Shown here: in pieces, positions 15,962 to 23,615 of the stretch
Position numbering within the stretch: the stretch's first letter is position 1
How the letters are laid out: each line of letters starts with the position of its first letter
Made by a program: the position numbers and the translations under genes
Notes under the pieces: generated by a model
The model's database searches: none
Told to the model about the DNA's origin: nothing
The model's input: the letters and a program-made list of their open reading frames with translations, nothing else
Assembly: GCA_012520655.1 (NCBI GenBank)
Contig: JAAYNW010000096.1
Coordinates: 1 to 34,219, forward strand
Direction: 5' to 3'
DNA length: 34,219 bases
Origin: Clostridiales bacterium
GTDB lineage: Bacteria > Bacillota > Clostridia > Lachnospirales > Lachnospiraceae

Positions 15962-16546
15962 TTAATTTGCCTTTTCTGCCAGTTTGTCGAATTTATCCAT
16001 CACGGCCTGATAAGTTTTCTGGCTGATATCCGGCAGTTTGCCGCCCCATGTTCTCGTGGCCTGCTCAAATCCTTTTTTGAAGGCATCGCGCATAGCCTCG
16101 ATTTTGTCGGGATCGCCGCCGGTCAGAGCAGTTGCAAAATCGATGATGCGGCTGGAGGTCTGTTCTACGCCCCAGTATCCGTCCTCCGCAATATCCTTTT
16201 GTGCCTGTGCCTTTACGGCAGGATCTACGGTAAAATTGCCGCTTGCAAGAAAACTCCAGATGCTGTCAGTCTTTCCAAGCGTCTTTCCTTGATTTGCGAT
16301 CATTTGCTCGACAAGACTCTTAAACTGCGCGGTACGGGCATCAGCATCTGCTTTTAATTTTGCAATCAGTGCGGAATCCTTTTTATAAGTTTTTTTGGAT
16401 TCTGTTCCTGCAGAAGAGGATTCATAAACTACTCCGCTGCTGTTTTCTTCTTTTGTCACTTCCGCATCGCTGCTTTTTTTCGCTGTACTGTATGTACTAT
16501 AAGCAGCCGCGGTACTTACACCGTTTGTAATTCCATTTACGCCCAT
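15962..16546 (-). CDS. Conserved Lachnospiraceae-type hypothetical protein
   Basis: A 194-residue soluble protein that I do not recognise by function. The first 65 residues are Ser/Thr/Ala-rich and look disordered (TNGVSTAAAYSTYSTAKKSS). The rest is predominantly helical, with the well-conserved-looking stretches SIWSFLASGNFTVDPAVKAQ and EDGYWGVEQTSSRIIDFATA. There is no signal peptide, membrane segment or cysteine. It starts at ATG 16546-16544 with a perfect AGGAGG about 9 bases upstream on the minus strand, so it is probably well translated. It is a single-gene unit, convergent to sipL and divergent from ispE. Similar small proteins occur in related genomes as far as I recall, with no known role. 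Confidence 0.7.
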   Translation of the reverse strand: MGVNGITNGVSTAAAYSTYSTAKKSSDAEVTKEENSSGVVYESSSAGTESKKTYKKDSALIAKLKADADARTAQFKSLVEQMIANQGKTLGKTDSIWSFLASGNFTVDPAVKAQAQKDIAEDGYWGVEQTSSRIIDFATALTGGDPDKIEAMRDAFKKGFEQATRTWGGKLPDISQKTYQAVMDKFDKLAEKAN

Positions 16547-16601
16547 TTTTAAACCCTCCTTGGTCTATGCGTTGTTAATTCAATGATTGATATGTTAGGC
16601 G

Positions 16602-16613
16602 GGAATGCATTCC
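16602..16613. promoter_or_regulatory. 12-nt perfect palindrome in the divergent region
   Basis: GGAATGCATTCC is a perfect palindrome 56 bp upstream of the minus-strand hypothetical gene. It could be an operator for that gene, but no regulator is assigned. Confidence 0.3.
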
Positions 16614-16663
16614 TGACTTTGTAATTTATATCGTCAATTTATAGATATTTAATTAGGCTTACA

Positions 16664-16714
16664 TTGATTTTTATTATTGTATTGTATATAATTAAATACA
16701 ATGTATGTATACAA
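16664..16714 (+). promoter_or_regulatory. ispE promoter with dyad and GntR-like operator
   Basis: TTGATT (16664-16669), a 17-bp spacer, then TATAAT (16687-16692). The -10 box is bracketed by an inverted repeat, ATTGTATT (16676-16683) and AATACAAT (16695-16702). Immediately downstream, ATGTATACAA (16705-16714) closely resembles the TTGTATACAA type of site bound by FadR-subfamily GntR regulators. Such a regulator is encoded by the next gene after ispE. Confidence 0.5.
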
Positions 16715-16733
16715 AATGCAAGCGAGGTACAAA

Positions 16734-17606
16734 ATGGATTCAATAACGAGAAATGCTTATGCTAAAATTAATCTGGGTCTGGATGTAATAAGGCGCAGAG
16801 AGGACGGCTATCATGAAGTAAAGATGATTATGCAGTCGATCGGTCTGTGCGATACGCTTACGTTCACGAGGAAGGATGAAGCAGGGATCGTTGTTGTTAC
16901 CGACAAGAAAGAACTGCCCGGGGACGAGAACAATTTGATATACAGAGCCGCCAAGCTTCTTACGGACACTTGCCGGATAAAGCAGGGGGTGCATATTTCT
17001 CTTGAAAAAAAGATCCCCATGGCGGCAGGGATGGCAGGTGGCAGTACAGATGCGGCTGCTGTCTTCCATGGAATGAACGAGATGTTTTCTTTGGGATTGT
17101 CAGTAGATGAAATGTGCGGACTTGCGGTAAAAATAGGAGCGGATGTTCCATATTGTATAAAAGGGGGTACTGCTTTGGCGGAAGGAATCGGCGAGCAGCT
17201 TACTGATTTGCCAGGCATGCCGGACTGTTTTCTACTGATTGCCAAGCCGGATATCGATGTTTCTACCAGATTCGTATATGAGAATCTCCACGCGGACAGT
17301 CTGGAAGATCATCCGGACATCGATGGTATGATAGATGCCATCCGCAGGAGGGACTTGGGCGGAGTCACGGAGAGACTGGGGAACGTTCTGGAAACGGTAA
17401 CGGTAAAGAAGTATCCTGAAGTGGAAGAAATCAAGAATTTTATGAAAGAACACGGGGCATTAAACGCCCTGATGAGCGGTAGTGGACCAACGGTATTCGG
17501 AATCTATGATTCTAAGGAGAAGGCATTGGAAGCCAGGACCGGACTTGAAAGGGGAAAAACAGCAAAACAGATATTTGTAACCGTTCCGGTAAATGTTCTG
17601 AGATAA
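16734..17606 (+). CDS. ispE: 4-diphosphocytidyl-2-C-methyl-D-erythritol kinase
   Basis: A 290-residue GHMP kinase that phosphorylates CDP-methylerythritol in the non-mevalonate isoprenoid pathway. The start at 16734 gives the usual MDSITRNAYAKINLGLDV and has GAGG 6 bases upstream; an in-frame ATG at 16701 lies in the promoter region. The ATP motif is PMAAGMAGGSTDA (95-107), the substrate loop includes GADVPYCIKGGTALAEGIGE, and the third GHMP motif is LMSGSGPTVFGIYD. It begins a unit with a GntR regulator 55 bp downstream, an order I believe recurs in Clostridia. No other isoprenoid genes are nearby. Confidence 0.95.
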   Translation: MDSITRNAYAKINLGLDVIRRREDGYHEVKMIMQSIGLCDTLTFTRKDEAGIVVVTDKKELPGDENNLIYRAAKLLTDTCRIKQGVHISLEKKIPMAAGMAGGSTDAAAVFHGMNEMFSLGLSVDEMCGLAVKIGADVPYCIKGGTALAEGIGEQLTDLPGMPDCFLLIAKPDIDVSTRFVYENLHADSLEDHPDIDGMIDAIRRRDLGGVTERLGNVLETVTVKKYPEVEEIKNFMKEHGALNALMSGSGPTVFGIYDSKEKALEARTGLERGKTAKQIFVTVPVNVLR

Positions 17607-17661
17607 AGCTTTTTAGACTTAACATATACGGCGGAATAGGTTTGAAAGGCATGGTATTGGT

Positions 17662-18345
17662 ATGGGTGAAGATTTTCAGGTAAATATGGATGAATTCCTG
17701 CCGCTTAGGGATGTGGTATTCAATACTTTAAGAAAAGCGATATTGACCGGAGAGTTGAAGCCGGGAGAGCGGTTGATGGAGATTCATCTTGCCAATAAGC
17801 TGGGGGTCAGCAGGACTCCTATACGTGAGGCGATTCGCAAACTTGAACTGGAAGGTCTGGTCACCATGATTCCCAGAAGAGGGGCAGAGGTAGCGCAGAT
17901 TACGGAGAAAAGCTTAAAAGATGTATTGGAGGTGCGCCGAGCTTTGGATGCGTTATGCGCGAAGCTTGCCTGTGAGCGGATTACGGAAGAGGAGAAGGAG
18001 CAGCTTAAGGATGCGTGTGCTGAATTCGAAAGGGCGACGCGTATAAAGGATGCGACGGTAATTGCCAAGGCGGATGTGGCGCTTCATGACATTATTGTAG
18101 CGGCAACGGGCAATCAGAGGCTGGTACAGCTCGTGAATAATCTGGCGGAACAGATGTACCGCTATCGCTTTGAATATATCAAAGACGAAAGCCAGCATGA
18201 TAGGCTGATAGAAGAGCATAGAATAATATATGAAAGCATTATGAACAAGGATTGTGAAGAGGCGGCTAAGGCGGCGGAACTCCATATCGATAATCAGGAG
18301 ATATCGATTATCAAGCAAATCCGTTTGGAGAACAAGCAAAAATAA
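17662..18345 (+). CDS. GntR-family transcriptional regulator, FadR/FCD subfamily
   Basis: A 227-residue DNA-binding protein. Residues 14-80 form a GntR winged helix: LRKAILTGELKPGERLMEI, then the recognition segment LGVSRTPIREAIRKLELEGL. Residues 85-215 are an FCD ligand domain. D138, H142, H186 and H208 (in ADVALHD, EEHRII and AAELHID) are the usual metal-binding set, so the effector is probably a carboxylic acid bound through a metal. The ATG at 17662 has a poor ribosome site, and translation may depend on the ispE mRNA. A site resembling a FadR-type operator lies in the ispE promoter, which suggests autoregulation. The target metabolite and other targets are unknown. Confidence 0.88.
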   Translation: MGEDFQVNMDEFLPLRDVVFNTLRKAILTGELKPGERLMEIHLANKLGVSRTPIREAIRKLELEGLVTMIPRRGAEVAQITEKSLKDVLEVRRALDALCAKLACERITEEEKEQLKDACAEFERATRIKDATVIAKADVALHDIIVAATGNQRLVQLVNNLAEQMYRYRFEYIKDESQHDRLIEEHRIIYESIMNKDCEEAAKAAELHIDNQEISIIKQIRLENKQK

Positions 18346-18379
18346 TAAAGCATACGGAATAATGCCGGAAAAATAAGGG

Positions 18380-18439
18380 CAGACTTCTTTTAACAAGATT
18401 CCGCAATACGCTGAGCGGAATGCGATAAGGAGAAGTCTG
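18380..18439 (+). promoter_or_regulatory. Nested hairpin covering the translation start of the next gene
   Basis: CAGACTTCT (18380-18388) pairs perfectly with AGAAGTCTG (18431-18439), which touches the ATG at 18440 and includes the end of the AAGGAG ribosome site (18427-18432). Inside, ATTCCGC (18398-18404) pairs with GCGGAAT (18415-18421). No T-tract follows, so translational control is more likely than termination. Confidence 0.55.
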
Positions 18440-18844
18440 ATGAAAAAAATATGGGAAACCGGTATAATTCTATTTGCAGTTATGGGATTTTGGGGTATGA
18501 TATATCCTGATTTGTGTTTTACGGAGGATGTATGCCGAATTGTTTATGAAGATACATATGGTAAAGCAGAAGAAATAGAAAAAGTTGAAGATTTTGAGAA
18601 AAAGGAAGAGAAAAAGTCGCAGTCGGGGGCGGATATGTTTACACAGGTATGTCGTGCGGAACCCGAACAAGTTCGGATAAAAAGCGCATTTTTAGAGTAT
18701 CTTTCCGGCATGGGTAAGGAAGCCGGAGGAAAATCTTCCAAACAAGGGATCCAGACGCCGCAAACGGCGAAAGAAAGAGTTAGTAAAATAGAAAGCAAAG
18801 GAAATGACAATGGCGGTAATAAAGGAAACAGAGGCAACAAATGA
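18440..18844 (+). CDS. Small membrane-anchored or exported protein of unknown function
   Basis: A 134-residue protein I cannot name. One hydrophobic segment (about 8-27, IILFAVMGFWGMIYPDLCF) could be a membrane anchor or an uncleaved signal. The rest is highly charged (EEIEKVEDFEKKEEKKSQ) and ends in an Asn/Gly/Lys-rich tail that looks disordered. AAGGAG precedes the ATG but is partly buried in a hairpin. The 3' end overlaps the start of murI by 35 bp in another frame, so it is co-transcribed with murI and may be translationally coupled to it. A link with cell-wall synthesis is possible from position only. Confidence 0.65.
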   Translation: MKKIWETGIILFAVMGFWGMIYPDLCFTEDVCRIVYEDTYGKAEEIEKVEDFEKKEEKKSQSGADMFTQVCRAEPEQVRIKSAFLEYLSGMGKEAGGKSSKQGIQTPQTAKERVSKIESKGNDNGGNKGNRGNK

Positions 18845-19652
18845 GCTGCCCATAGGCGTGTTTGACTCGGGCGTGGGAGGATTGACCGTTGCGAGAGAAA
18901 TCATGCGGCAGATTCCCAACGAGAAGATTATCTATTTTGGAGATACGGCGAGAGTGCCTTACGGAAGCAAATCCAAAGAAACAATCACGAAGTATTCCAG
19001 ACAAATCGTACATTTTCTGCAGGAACAGCATGTAAAGGCGATTGTAGTCGCCTGCAATACGGCAAGCGCCTATGCGCTGGATGAAATAGAGAAAGAAACA
19101 CATATTCCGATGATCGGAGTGGTAAAGCCGGGAGCGAAAGTGGCGGCTGAGGCTACGAACAACGGCAGAATAGGAGTCATCGGAACGGAGGGTACGGTAG
19201 GAAGCCGTATTTATTCTACATATATCAATGAAATAAATCCGAACATAAAGGTAATAGGCAAGGCGTGCCCGCTCTTCGTGCCGCTTGTGGAAGAGGGGCT
19301 TTGGCAGGATCCGGTTACCGATGAGATAGCGACGAGATATTTGGGCGAGCTCATCGACTCCGATATCGATACATTGATTCTGGGCTGTACCCACTACCCG
19401 CTCATTCGCTCTACTGTTGGGAAGGTCATGGGAGAGAAGGTAACCTTGGTCAATCCGGCTTATGAGACGGCAAAGGAGCTGAAGGAGTTGCTGGAAAAGG
19501 AAAAATTATTGAATGAGAAGGCTCCCGGACTTGGGGATAATCGTTATCGGTTTTACGTGAGCGATATGGCCGAGAAGTTCAAGACCTTCGCCAATTCCAT
19601 CTTGGAATACGGGATATTGTCTGCCAAAACAATTAATATAGAGAATTATTAG
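18810..19652 (+). CDS. murI: Glutamate racemase
   Basis: A 280-residue cofactor-independent racemase that supplies D-glutamate for peptidoglycan. The two catalytic cysteines are in VVACNTASAY (Cys82) and LILGCTHYPL (Cys193). The N-terminal GVFDSGVGGLTVAREI and FGDTARVPYGSKS are family signatures. ATG 18810 is chosen over ATG 18804 because AAAGG lies 8 bases before it, whereas the earlier ATG is almost on top of that site. The gene overlaps the end of the upstream unknown gene and is followed 11 bp later by a DUF1934 gene. Confidence 0.96.
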   Translation: MAVIKETEATNELPIGVFDSGVGGLTVAREIMRQIPNEKIIYFGDTARVPYGSKSKETITKYSRQIVHFLQEQHVKAIVVACNTASAYALDEIEKETHIPMIGVVKPGAKVAAEATNNGRIGVIGTEGTVGSRIYSTYINEINPNIKVIGKACPLFVPLVEEGLWQDPVTDEIATRYLGELIDSDIDTLILGCTHYPLIRSTVGKVMGEKVTLVNPAYETAKELKELLEKEKLLNEKAPGLGDNRYRFYVSDMAEKFKTFANSILEYGILSAKTINIENY

Positions 19653-19663
19653 AAAGATGGGTT

Positions 19664-20125
19664 ATGGATATGACGAAAGAAGTATTGCTGTCTCTAAAAG
19701 GTCTGCAGTTTGATACGAATTCCGCGGATGGAGATAAAATAGAGACGATTACTCCGGCTGAGTATTATAAGCGGGATGGCAGCCATTATGTCGTCTTTGA
19801 AGAAACGACGGAAGGCTTTGATGAAAGCACAAAAAATATTATTAAATTCAAAAATAGTTCCTTGGATTTGACGAAAAGAGGGTTGGTCAACGTACATATG
19901 AGTTTTGAGGAGAATAAAAAGAATTTGACCAGCTATGTCACTCCTTATGGTGAAATATTGATCGGAATCGATGCCAGAAGCATTCGGCTGAATGAGGAAA
20001 AGGAGCGTATTGTAGTGGATGTGGATTACGCGCTGGAGGTGAATTATGAGCATTTTGCCGATTGCAAGATAAGAATGGATATACGGTCAAAAGAGAGCGG
20101 TGGTTTTTCTCTTCAGGAAAATTAA
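19664..20125 (+). CDS. DUF1934 (YwiB-like) beta-barrel protein
   Basis: A 153-residue cytoplasmic protein of the DUF1934 family, to which B. subtilis YwiB belongs and which has a lipocalin-like barrel. Typical features are DKIETITPAEYYKRDGSHYVVFEE, then an alternating strand pattern with LVNVHMSFEENKKNLTSYVTPYGE, and a final VDYALEVN. The biochemical role is unknown. An in-frame ATG at 19670 is an alternative start, since the ribosome site (about 19652-19659) suits neither clearly. It is the last gene of the ispE-to-murI unit and is followed by a bidirectional terminator. Confidence 0.82.
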   Translation: MDMTKEVLLSLKGLQFDTNSADGDKIETITPAEYYKRDGSHYVVFEETTEGFDESTKNIIKFKNSSLDLTKRGLVNVHMSFEENKKNLTSYVTPYGEILIGIDARSIRLNEEKERIVVDVDYALEVNYEHFADCKIRMDIRSKESGGFSLQEN

Positions 20126-20173
20126 AAACAAAAGTGTGCTGTACCACTCTTTTAGAACATATTACAAGAAAAT

Positions 20174-20217
20174 GACGGCTTACCTGCTATATGCGGGCAG
20201 CCGTCTTATATTTTTTA
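20174..20217. terminator. Bidirectional terminator after the DUF1934 gene
   Basis: GACGGCT (20174-20180) pairs with AGCCGTC (20199-20205), with inner pairing CCTGC/GCGGG across TATAT. The T-rich tail is 20206-20217. It sits just before the 3' end of the convergent minus-strand gene. Confidence 0.8.
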
Positions 20218-20220
20218 TTA

Positions 20221-20697
20221 TTATTTAATCGGTTTTGCTCCTGCTTTTTCTTGGAGCTTCTCGACAGCGCGCTTAAAAGCGCCTTGCTTCTTCTTAGCGA
20301 CAGGAGCGATCTTGCCATGCAGACCTTTGACGTCGGTAATATATATACCGCTTACTACTGCTTTTACTTCTTTCTTGACAGGAACCATATCGTAAATTTT
20401 CTCATCGCAGACAAGAGTCATAATCTGAGGGCCGACTTTTGCCTTTACGATAGGGAATTTGGAACCGCGGAGAAGTCTGGGAGTTTGCTGGATAACTGTC
20501 TGAGGAAGCCCCGAATCTTTCATCTTCATTCGTTTCTTATCGATGATGAGCATAGAGACGGTCTGTTTCATCGCATCAATCTGTTCCTGCTGTGCTTCCT
20601 GCTTCTTCTGTGCTTTTTTTCCAAGGAAATATAATGCGACAACAGCAATGATTAAAACGACTAATATGACTAATAATACAATAGATAATGTACTCAC
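20221..20697 (-). CDS. Single-pass membrane protein of unknown function
   Basis: A 158-residue protein starting at GTG 20697-20695 with AGGAGG about 9 bases upstream on the minus strand. An N-terminal membrane segment (about 4-25, IVLLVILVVLIIAVVALYFLG) is followed by a short Gln-rich helix and a cytoplasmic basic domain. The conserved-looking core is SMLIIDKKRMKMKDSGLPQT and FPIVKAKVGPQIMTLVCDEKIYDMVPVKKEVKAVVSGIYI, perhaps a small beta domain. The Lys-rich C terminus suggests nucleic acid or lipid contact. I do not recognise a named family beyond a likely conserved Clostridial hypothetical. It has its own promoter and terminator and is transcribed divergently from cardiolipin synthase. Confidence 0.7.
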   Translation of the reverse strand: MSTLSIVLLVILVVLIIAVVALYFLGKKAQKKQEAQQEQIDAMKQTVSMLIIDKKRMKMKDSGLPQTVIQQTPRLLRGSKFPIVKAKVGPQIMTLVCDEKIYDMVPVKKEVKAVVSGIYITDVKGLHGKIAPVAKKKQGAFKRAVEKLQEKAGAKPIK

Positions 20698-20732
20698 AAA
20701 GTATCCTCCTATTTTACGTTAATGCAAGATTC

Positions 20733-20766
20733 ATTGTAGCATTCTTTCCTTAAATGCGCAAGCGCA
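20733..20766 (-). promoter_or_regulatory. Promoter of the minus-strand membrane protein gene, with dyad at the -35 box
   Basis: On the minus strand: TTGCGC (20761-20756), a 17-bp spacer, then TACAAT (20738-20733). The -35 box lies in the inverted repeat TGCGC-AA-GCGCA (20755-20766), which could be an operator. Confidence 0.5.
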
Positions 20767-20795
20767 ATTGTACGGTCCAAGCTTCAGCAAATTCG

Positions 20796-20824
20796 TTGAA
20801 GAAATGGGGAGAATGTTATATAAT
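20796..20824 (+). promoter_or_regulatory. Sigma-A promoter of cardiolipin synthase
   Basis: TTGAAG (20796-20801), a 17-bp spacer, then TATAAT (20819-20824), 44 bp before the start codon. Confidence 0.6.
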
Positions 20825-20867
20825 AAGCGATAAGGGCAAGCTGTCGGAAGGATATAAGGGTGAATTT

Positions 20868-22334
20868 ATGATTTGGGAAAGTACGCAGACGGGCTTTTCA
20901 TTTATTTTCAGTCATCTGATTTTTATTAACTTGATATTTGCGGTTATTATTGTATTCTTTCAGAGGAAAGATCCGAAAGTCGTATGGACATGGTTGCTGC
21001 TTTTGTATTTTATTCCTATCCTTGGATTTATATTTTATTTGCTCATCGGAACGGACATGCATAAGCAGAAAATGTTTCGAATCAAAGAGATAGAGGATCA
21101 TTTAAACGATGCCATCCGCAAGCAGGAATACAGTCTTCGCAGCAAGGAACTGGAGAGCAAGGATCCCGAAATAGCGGAATACTCGGATTTGGTCATGTAC
21201 AATCTGGAAGCGTCAGGTTCTATGCTGACGGACGATAACGATATTACTGTTTATACCGACGGAAATGAAAAATTCGATGCGATGATGGCGGATATGCGGG
21301 AGGCAAAAAAGTATATCCATGTGCAGTATTACATTATAAAAAATGACGTATTGTTTAAACGAATCAAAGATGTACTCGTGGAAAAGGCAAAAGAAGGCGT
21401 GGAGGTACGCATTCTCTACGATGCGATGGGCTGCCGTTCCGTGCGCAAGAGCTTTTGGAAAAAGTTAAACAGTCAAGGAATAAAGACTTCGGAATTTTTC
21501 CCGGCGTTCTTAAGGCGCTTACACCTTCGCATCAACTACCGCAATCACAGAAAAATAGTGGTAATCGATGGAAAAATAGGTTATGTGGGCGGATTTAACA
21601 TCGGAAAGGAATATATAGGACTGGATAGTAAATTCGGTTATTGGCGCGACACGCACCTTAGGATAACCGGAACAGCTGTGTCTGCTCTGCAGATTCGTTT
21701 TGCTCTGGATTGGAATTATACGGCAAAGGAAAATCTGTTTTTAAAGGGAGAATATTTATACCAGGGTCCTGATGAATCAGAGCAGCACTGCGAGATTCAA
21801 ATCGTATCCAGCGGACCCGATTCCAGATACCAAAATATAAGAGACAACTATCTGCGCCTAATCGGTAAGGCGAAAAAAAGCATTTATATTCAAACGCCGT
21901 ATTTCATCCCCGATGAAGCGATTTTTTCGGCTCTTATGATAGCCGTTCATTCGGGTATTGATGTGAATATCATGATTCCCTGTAAACCTGACCATCCCTT
22001 CGTATATTGGGCAACCTATTCCTATATCGGAGATCTGGTCATGGAAGGTGCGAAATGCTATACGTATAATGACGGATTCCTTCATTCCAAAGGAATGATT
22101 GTGGATGATAAAGTGATGTGCTACGGTACAGCCAATATGGATATCCGAAGCTTTGCGCTTAATTTTGAAGTGAATGCCGTCATATATAACGAGGAGCAGG
22201 CGAAACGCATGAGGGCGATTTTTGATGAAGATCTGAAGAAATCGAAGCAGATTACGAGGAACGTATATGTGAGCCGTCCTTTGCGGGTGAGATTTTTGGA
22301 ACAGGTAAGCAGACCGCTGTCTCCTTTGCTTTGA
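20868..22334 (+). CDS. cls: Cardiolipin synthase (phospholipase D superfamily)
   Basis: A 488-residue membrane enzyme that condenses phosphatidylglycerol to cardiolipin. The start at 20868 (MIWESTQTGFSF) follows AAGGGTGA and is the expected N terminus; the in-frame extension to 20754 spans the promoter. Two membrane segments (about 8-31 and 39-61) precede two PLD domains. The catalytic HKD motifs are HRKIVVID (227-234) and HSKGMIVDD (406-414), followed by GTANMDIRSF. The C-terminal FLEQVSRPLSPLL matches the conserved end of the family. It is a single-gene unit with its own promoter. Confidence 0.94.
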   Translation: MIWESTQTGFSFIFSHLIFINLIFAVIIVFFQRKDPKVVWTWLLLLYFIPILGFIFYLLIGTDMHKQKMFRIKEIEDHLNDAIRKQEYSLRSKELESKDPEIAEYSDLVMYNLEASGSMLTDDNDITVYTDGNEKFDAMMADMREAKKYIHVQYYIIKNDVLFKRIKDVLVEKAKEGVEVRILYDAMGCRSVRKSFWKKLNSQGIKTSEFFPAFLRRLHLRINYRNHRKIVVIDGKIGYVGGFNIGKEYIGLDSKFGYWRDTHLRITGTAVSALQIRFALDWNYTAKENLFLKGEYLYQGPDESEQHCEIQIVSSGPDSRYQNIRDNYLRLIGKAKKSIYIQTPYFIPDEAIFSALMIAVHSGIDVNIMIPCKPDHPFVYWATYSYIGDLVMEGAKCYTYNDGFLHSKGMIVDDKVMCYGTANMDIRSFALNFEVNAVIYNEEQAKRMRAIFDEDLKKSKQITRNVYVSRPLRVRFLEQVSRPLSPLL

Positions 22335-22388
22335 CGGTGAAGAAGTTATGAAAAAAGCGGGAAAAGGGTTTTAAGAAGGGTGGATTTA

Positions 22389-22434
22389 TGGTATAACTGA
22401 TATGTTGCTGTCCTAAGTATGAAATAATTCATAC
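22389..22434 (+). promoter_or_regulatory. Candidate extended -10 promoter and downstream palindrome
   Basis: TG-G-TATAAC (22389-22397) resembles an extended -10 box; the -35 region is poor. Downstream in the leader, GTATGAA-ATAA-TTCATAC (22417-22434) is a perfect 7-bp dyad 32 bp before the FKBP lipoprotein start. It could be an operator or an mRNA hairpin. Confidence 0.4.
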
Positions 22435-22466
22435 AGAAAAGGCGGAAGAAGGAGAAAACTATAAGA

Positions 22467-23537
22467 ATGAAAAATAAAGCAGTATTATTAAAAGTCGTAA
22501 GTATCGCGGTTATGACTATAGCGACTGCCGCATTCGCCGCTTGCGGAAGTACGGATGACAGCCAAAAGGCATATTTAAATGAACTAGACGCGAAGGACTA
22601 TGTTAAACTCGGAGAATATAACGGGCTGGAGATAACACAGGCTGCTCCGGAGATTACGGACGAAACAAGAGATTCCTATATCAATTACATGCTTTCTCTG
22701 AATCCGGATAGAGGAGTAATAGAAGGAGATACGGTAAACATCGATTATGTGGGAACCTTGGACGGCGTTGCGTTTCAGGGAGGAACCGCATCGGGATCGA
22801 ACCTTACCATCGGCTCAGGACAGTTTATCGATGGCTTTGAGGATGGATTGATTGGAGCAAAAGTAGGAGATACCGTAGAACTTAACCTGACTTTTCCCGA
22901 AGGCTATCAGTCGGAGGAGCTGGCAGGCAAAGATGTAGTGTTTACGGTAACCGTCAATACAATTATGTCGGCAACTCCGCAGGAACTGACGGATGAATAT
23001 GTTCAGGGACTCGGTATTGACTGCAGTACGGTTGAGGAGTATCAGAAGTACGTTTATGATATGCTATATGAAGAGCAGGTAAGCGCCTACGATGCGAAGG
23101 TAGAAGACGCCCTTGCCAAAGCGGCCATGGAGAAGAGCGAGTTTATAAAAGACCCCCCGCAGGCGATGCTTGACCGATATAATGAAATGCTGATATCAAA
23201 TCTTACTTCGGAGGCAACTGCCAACGGAATGGCATTGGAACAATTTATGCAGCTTTATTTCGGAATGGATGCCGAGACCTATCCGGAAGAAATTAAAACC
23301 GAGGCTTTGAATTACGCACGGCAGTATCTTGTGTTAAAAGCAATCGCGGATAAGGAAGATTTGAATGTTACGGACGAAGAACTTCAGGCTGAAATGGAAA
23401 GCATATCCGCTCAGTCGAATTATGAATCCGTGGAGGCATTCAAGGAAGACGTAGACAGTGAAGGCTACAGAGAATATTTGATGAGTAAAAAGGTCTTGGA
23501 GAAATTGCGTGAAAGTGCGGTAATAAACGCAGAGTAG
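22467..23537 (+). CDS. Exported lipoprotein with FKBP domain and trigger-factor-like C terminus
   Basis: A 356-residue lipoprotein with signal peptide and lipobox AFAAC (Cys26). Residues 85-166 are an FKBP peptidyl-prolyl isomerase domain (GDTVNIDYVGTLDGVAFQGG, then GSGQFIDGFEDGLIGAKVGD and TFPEGY). Residues 170-350 resemble the helical C-terminal chaperone region of trigger factor (ELTDEYVQGLG, NVTDEELQAEMESISAQ). The ribosome-binding domain of true trigger factor is replaced by a lipid anchor, so it probably acts as a foldase for secreted proteins on the outer face of the membrane, much as PrsA does. GGAG precedes the ATG by about 9 bases. asnS follows 78 bp later with no clear terminator between. 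Confidence 0.86.
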   Translation: MKNKAVLLKVVSIAVMTIATAAFAACGSTDDSQKAYLNELDAKDYVKLGEYNGLEITQAAPEITDETRDSYINYMLSLNPDRGVIEGDTVNIDYVGTLDGVAFQGGTASGSNLTIGSGQFIDGFEDGLIGAKVGDTVELNLTFPEGYQSEELAGKDVVFTVTVNTIMSATPQELTDEYVQGLGIDCSTVEEYQKYVYDMLYEEQVSAYDAKVEDALAKAAMEKSEFIKDPPQAMLDRYNEMLISNLTSEATANGMALEQFMQLYFGMDAETYPEEIKTEALNYARQYLVLKAIADKEDLNVTDEELQAEMESISAQSNYESVEAFKEDVDSEGYREYLMSKKVLEKLRESAVINAE

Positions 23538-23615
23538 AAAGCTATTGCAGGATAAGGCCCGTAAAGAATGCGATTATAACAATAAAAATATGTATGAGAC
23601 GAGGGAGTCAGGAAA

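Noticed and set aside
23538..23615. T-box leader for asnS
   Set aside because: The gap is only 78 bp, with no T-box sequence and no terminator hairpin.
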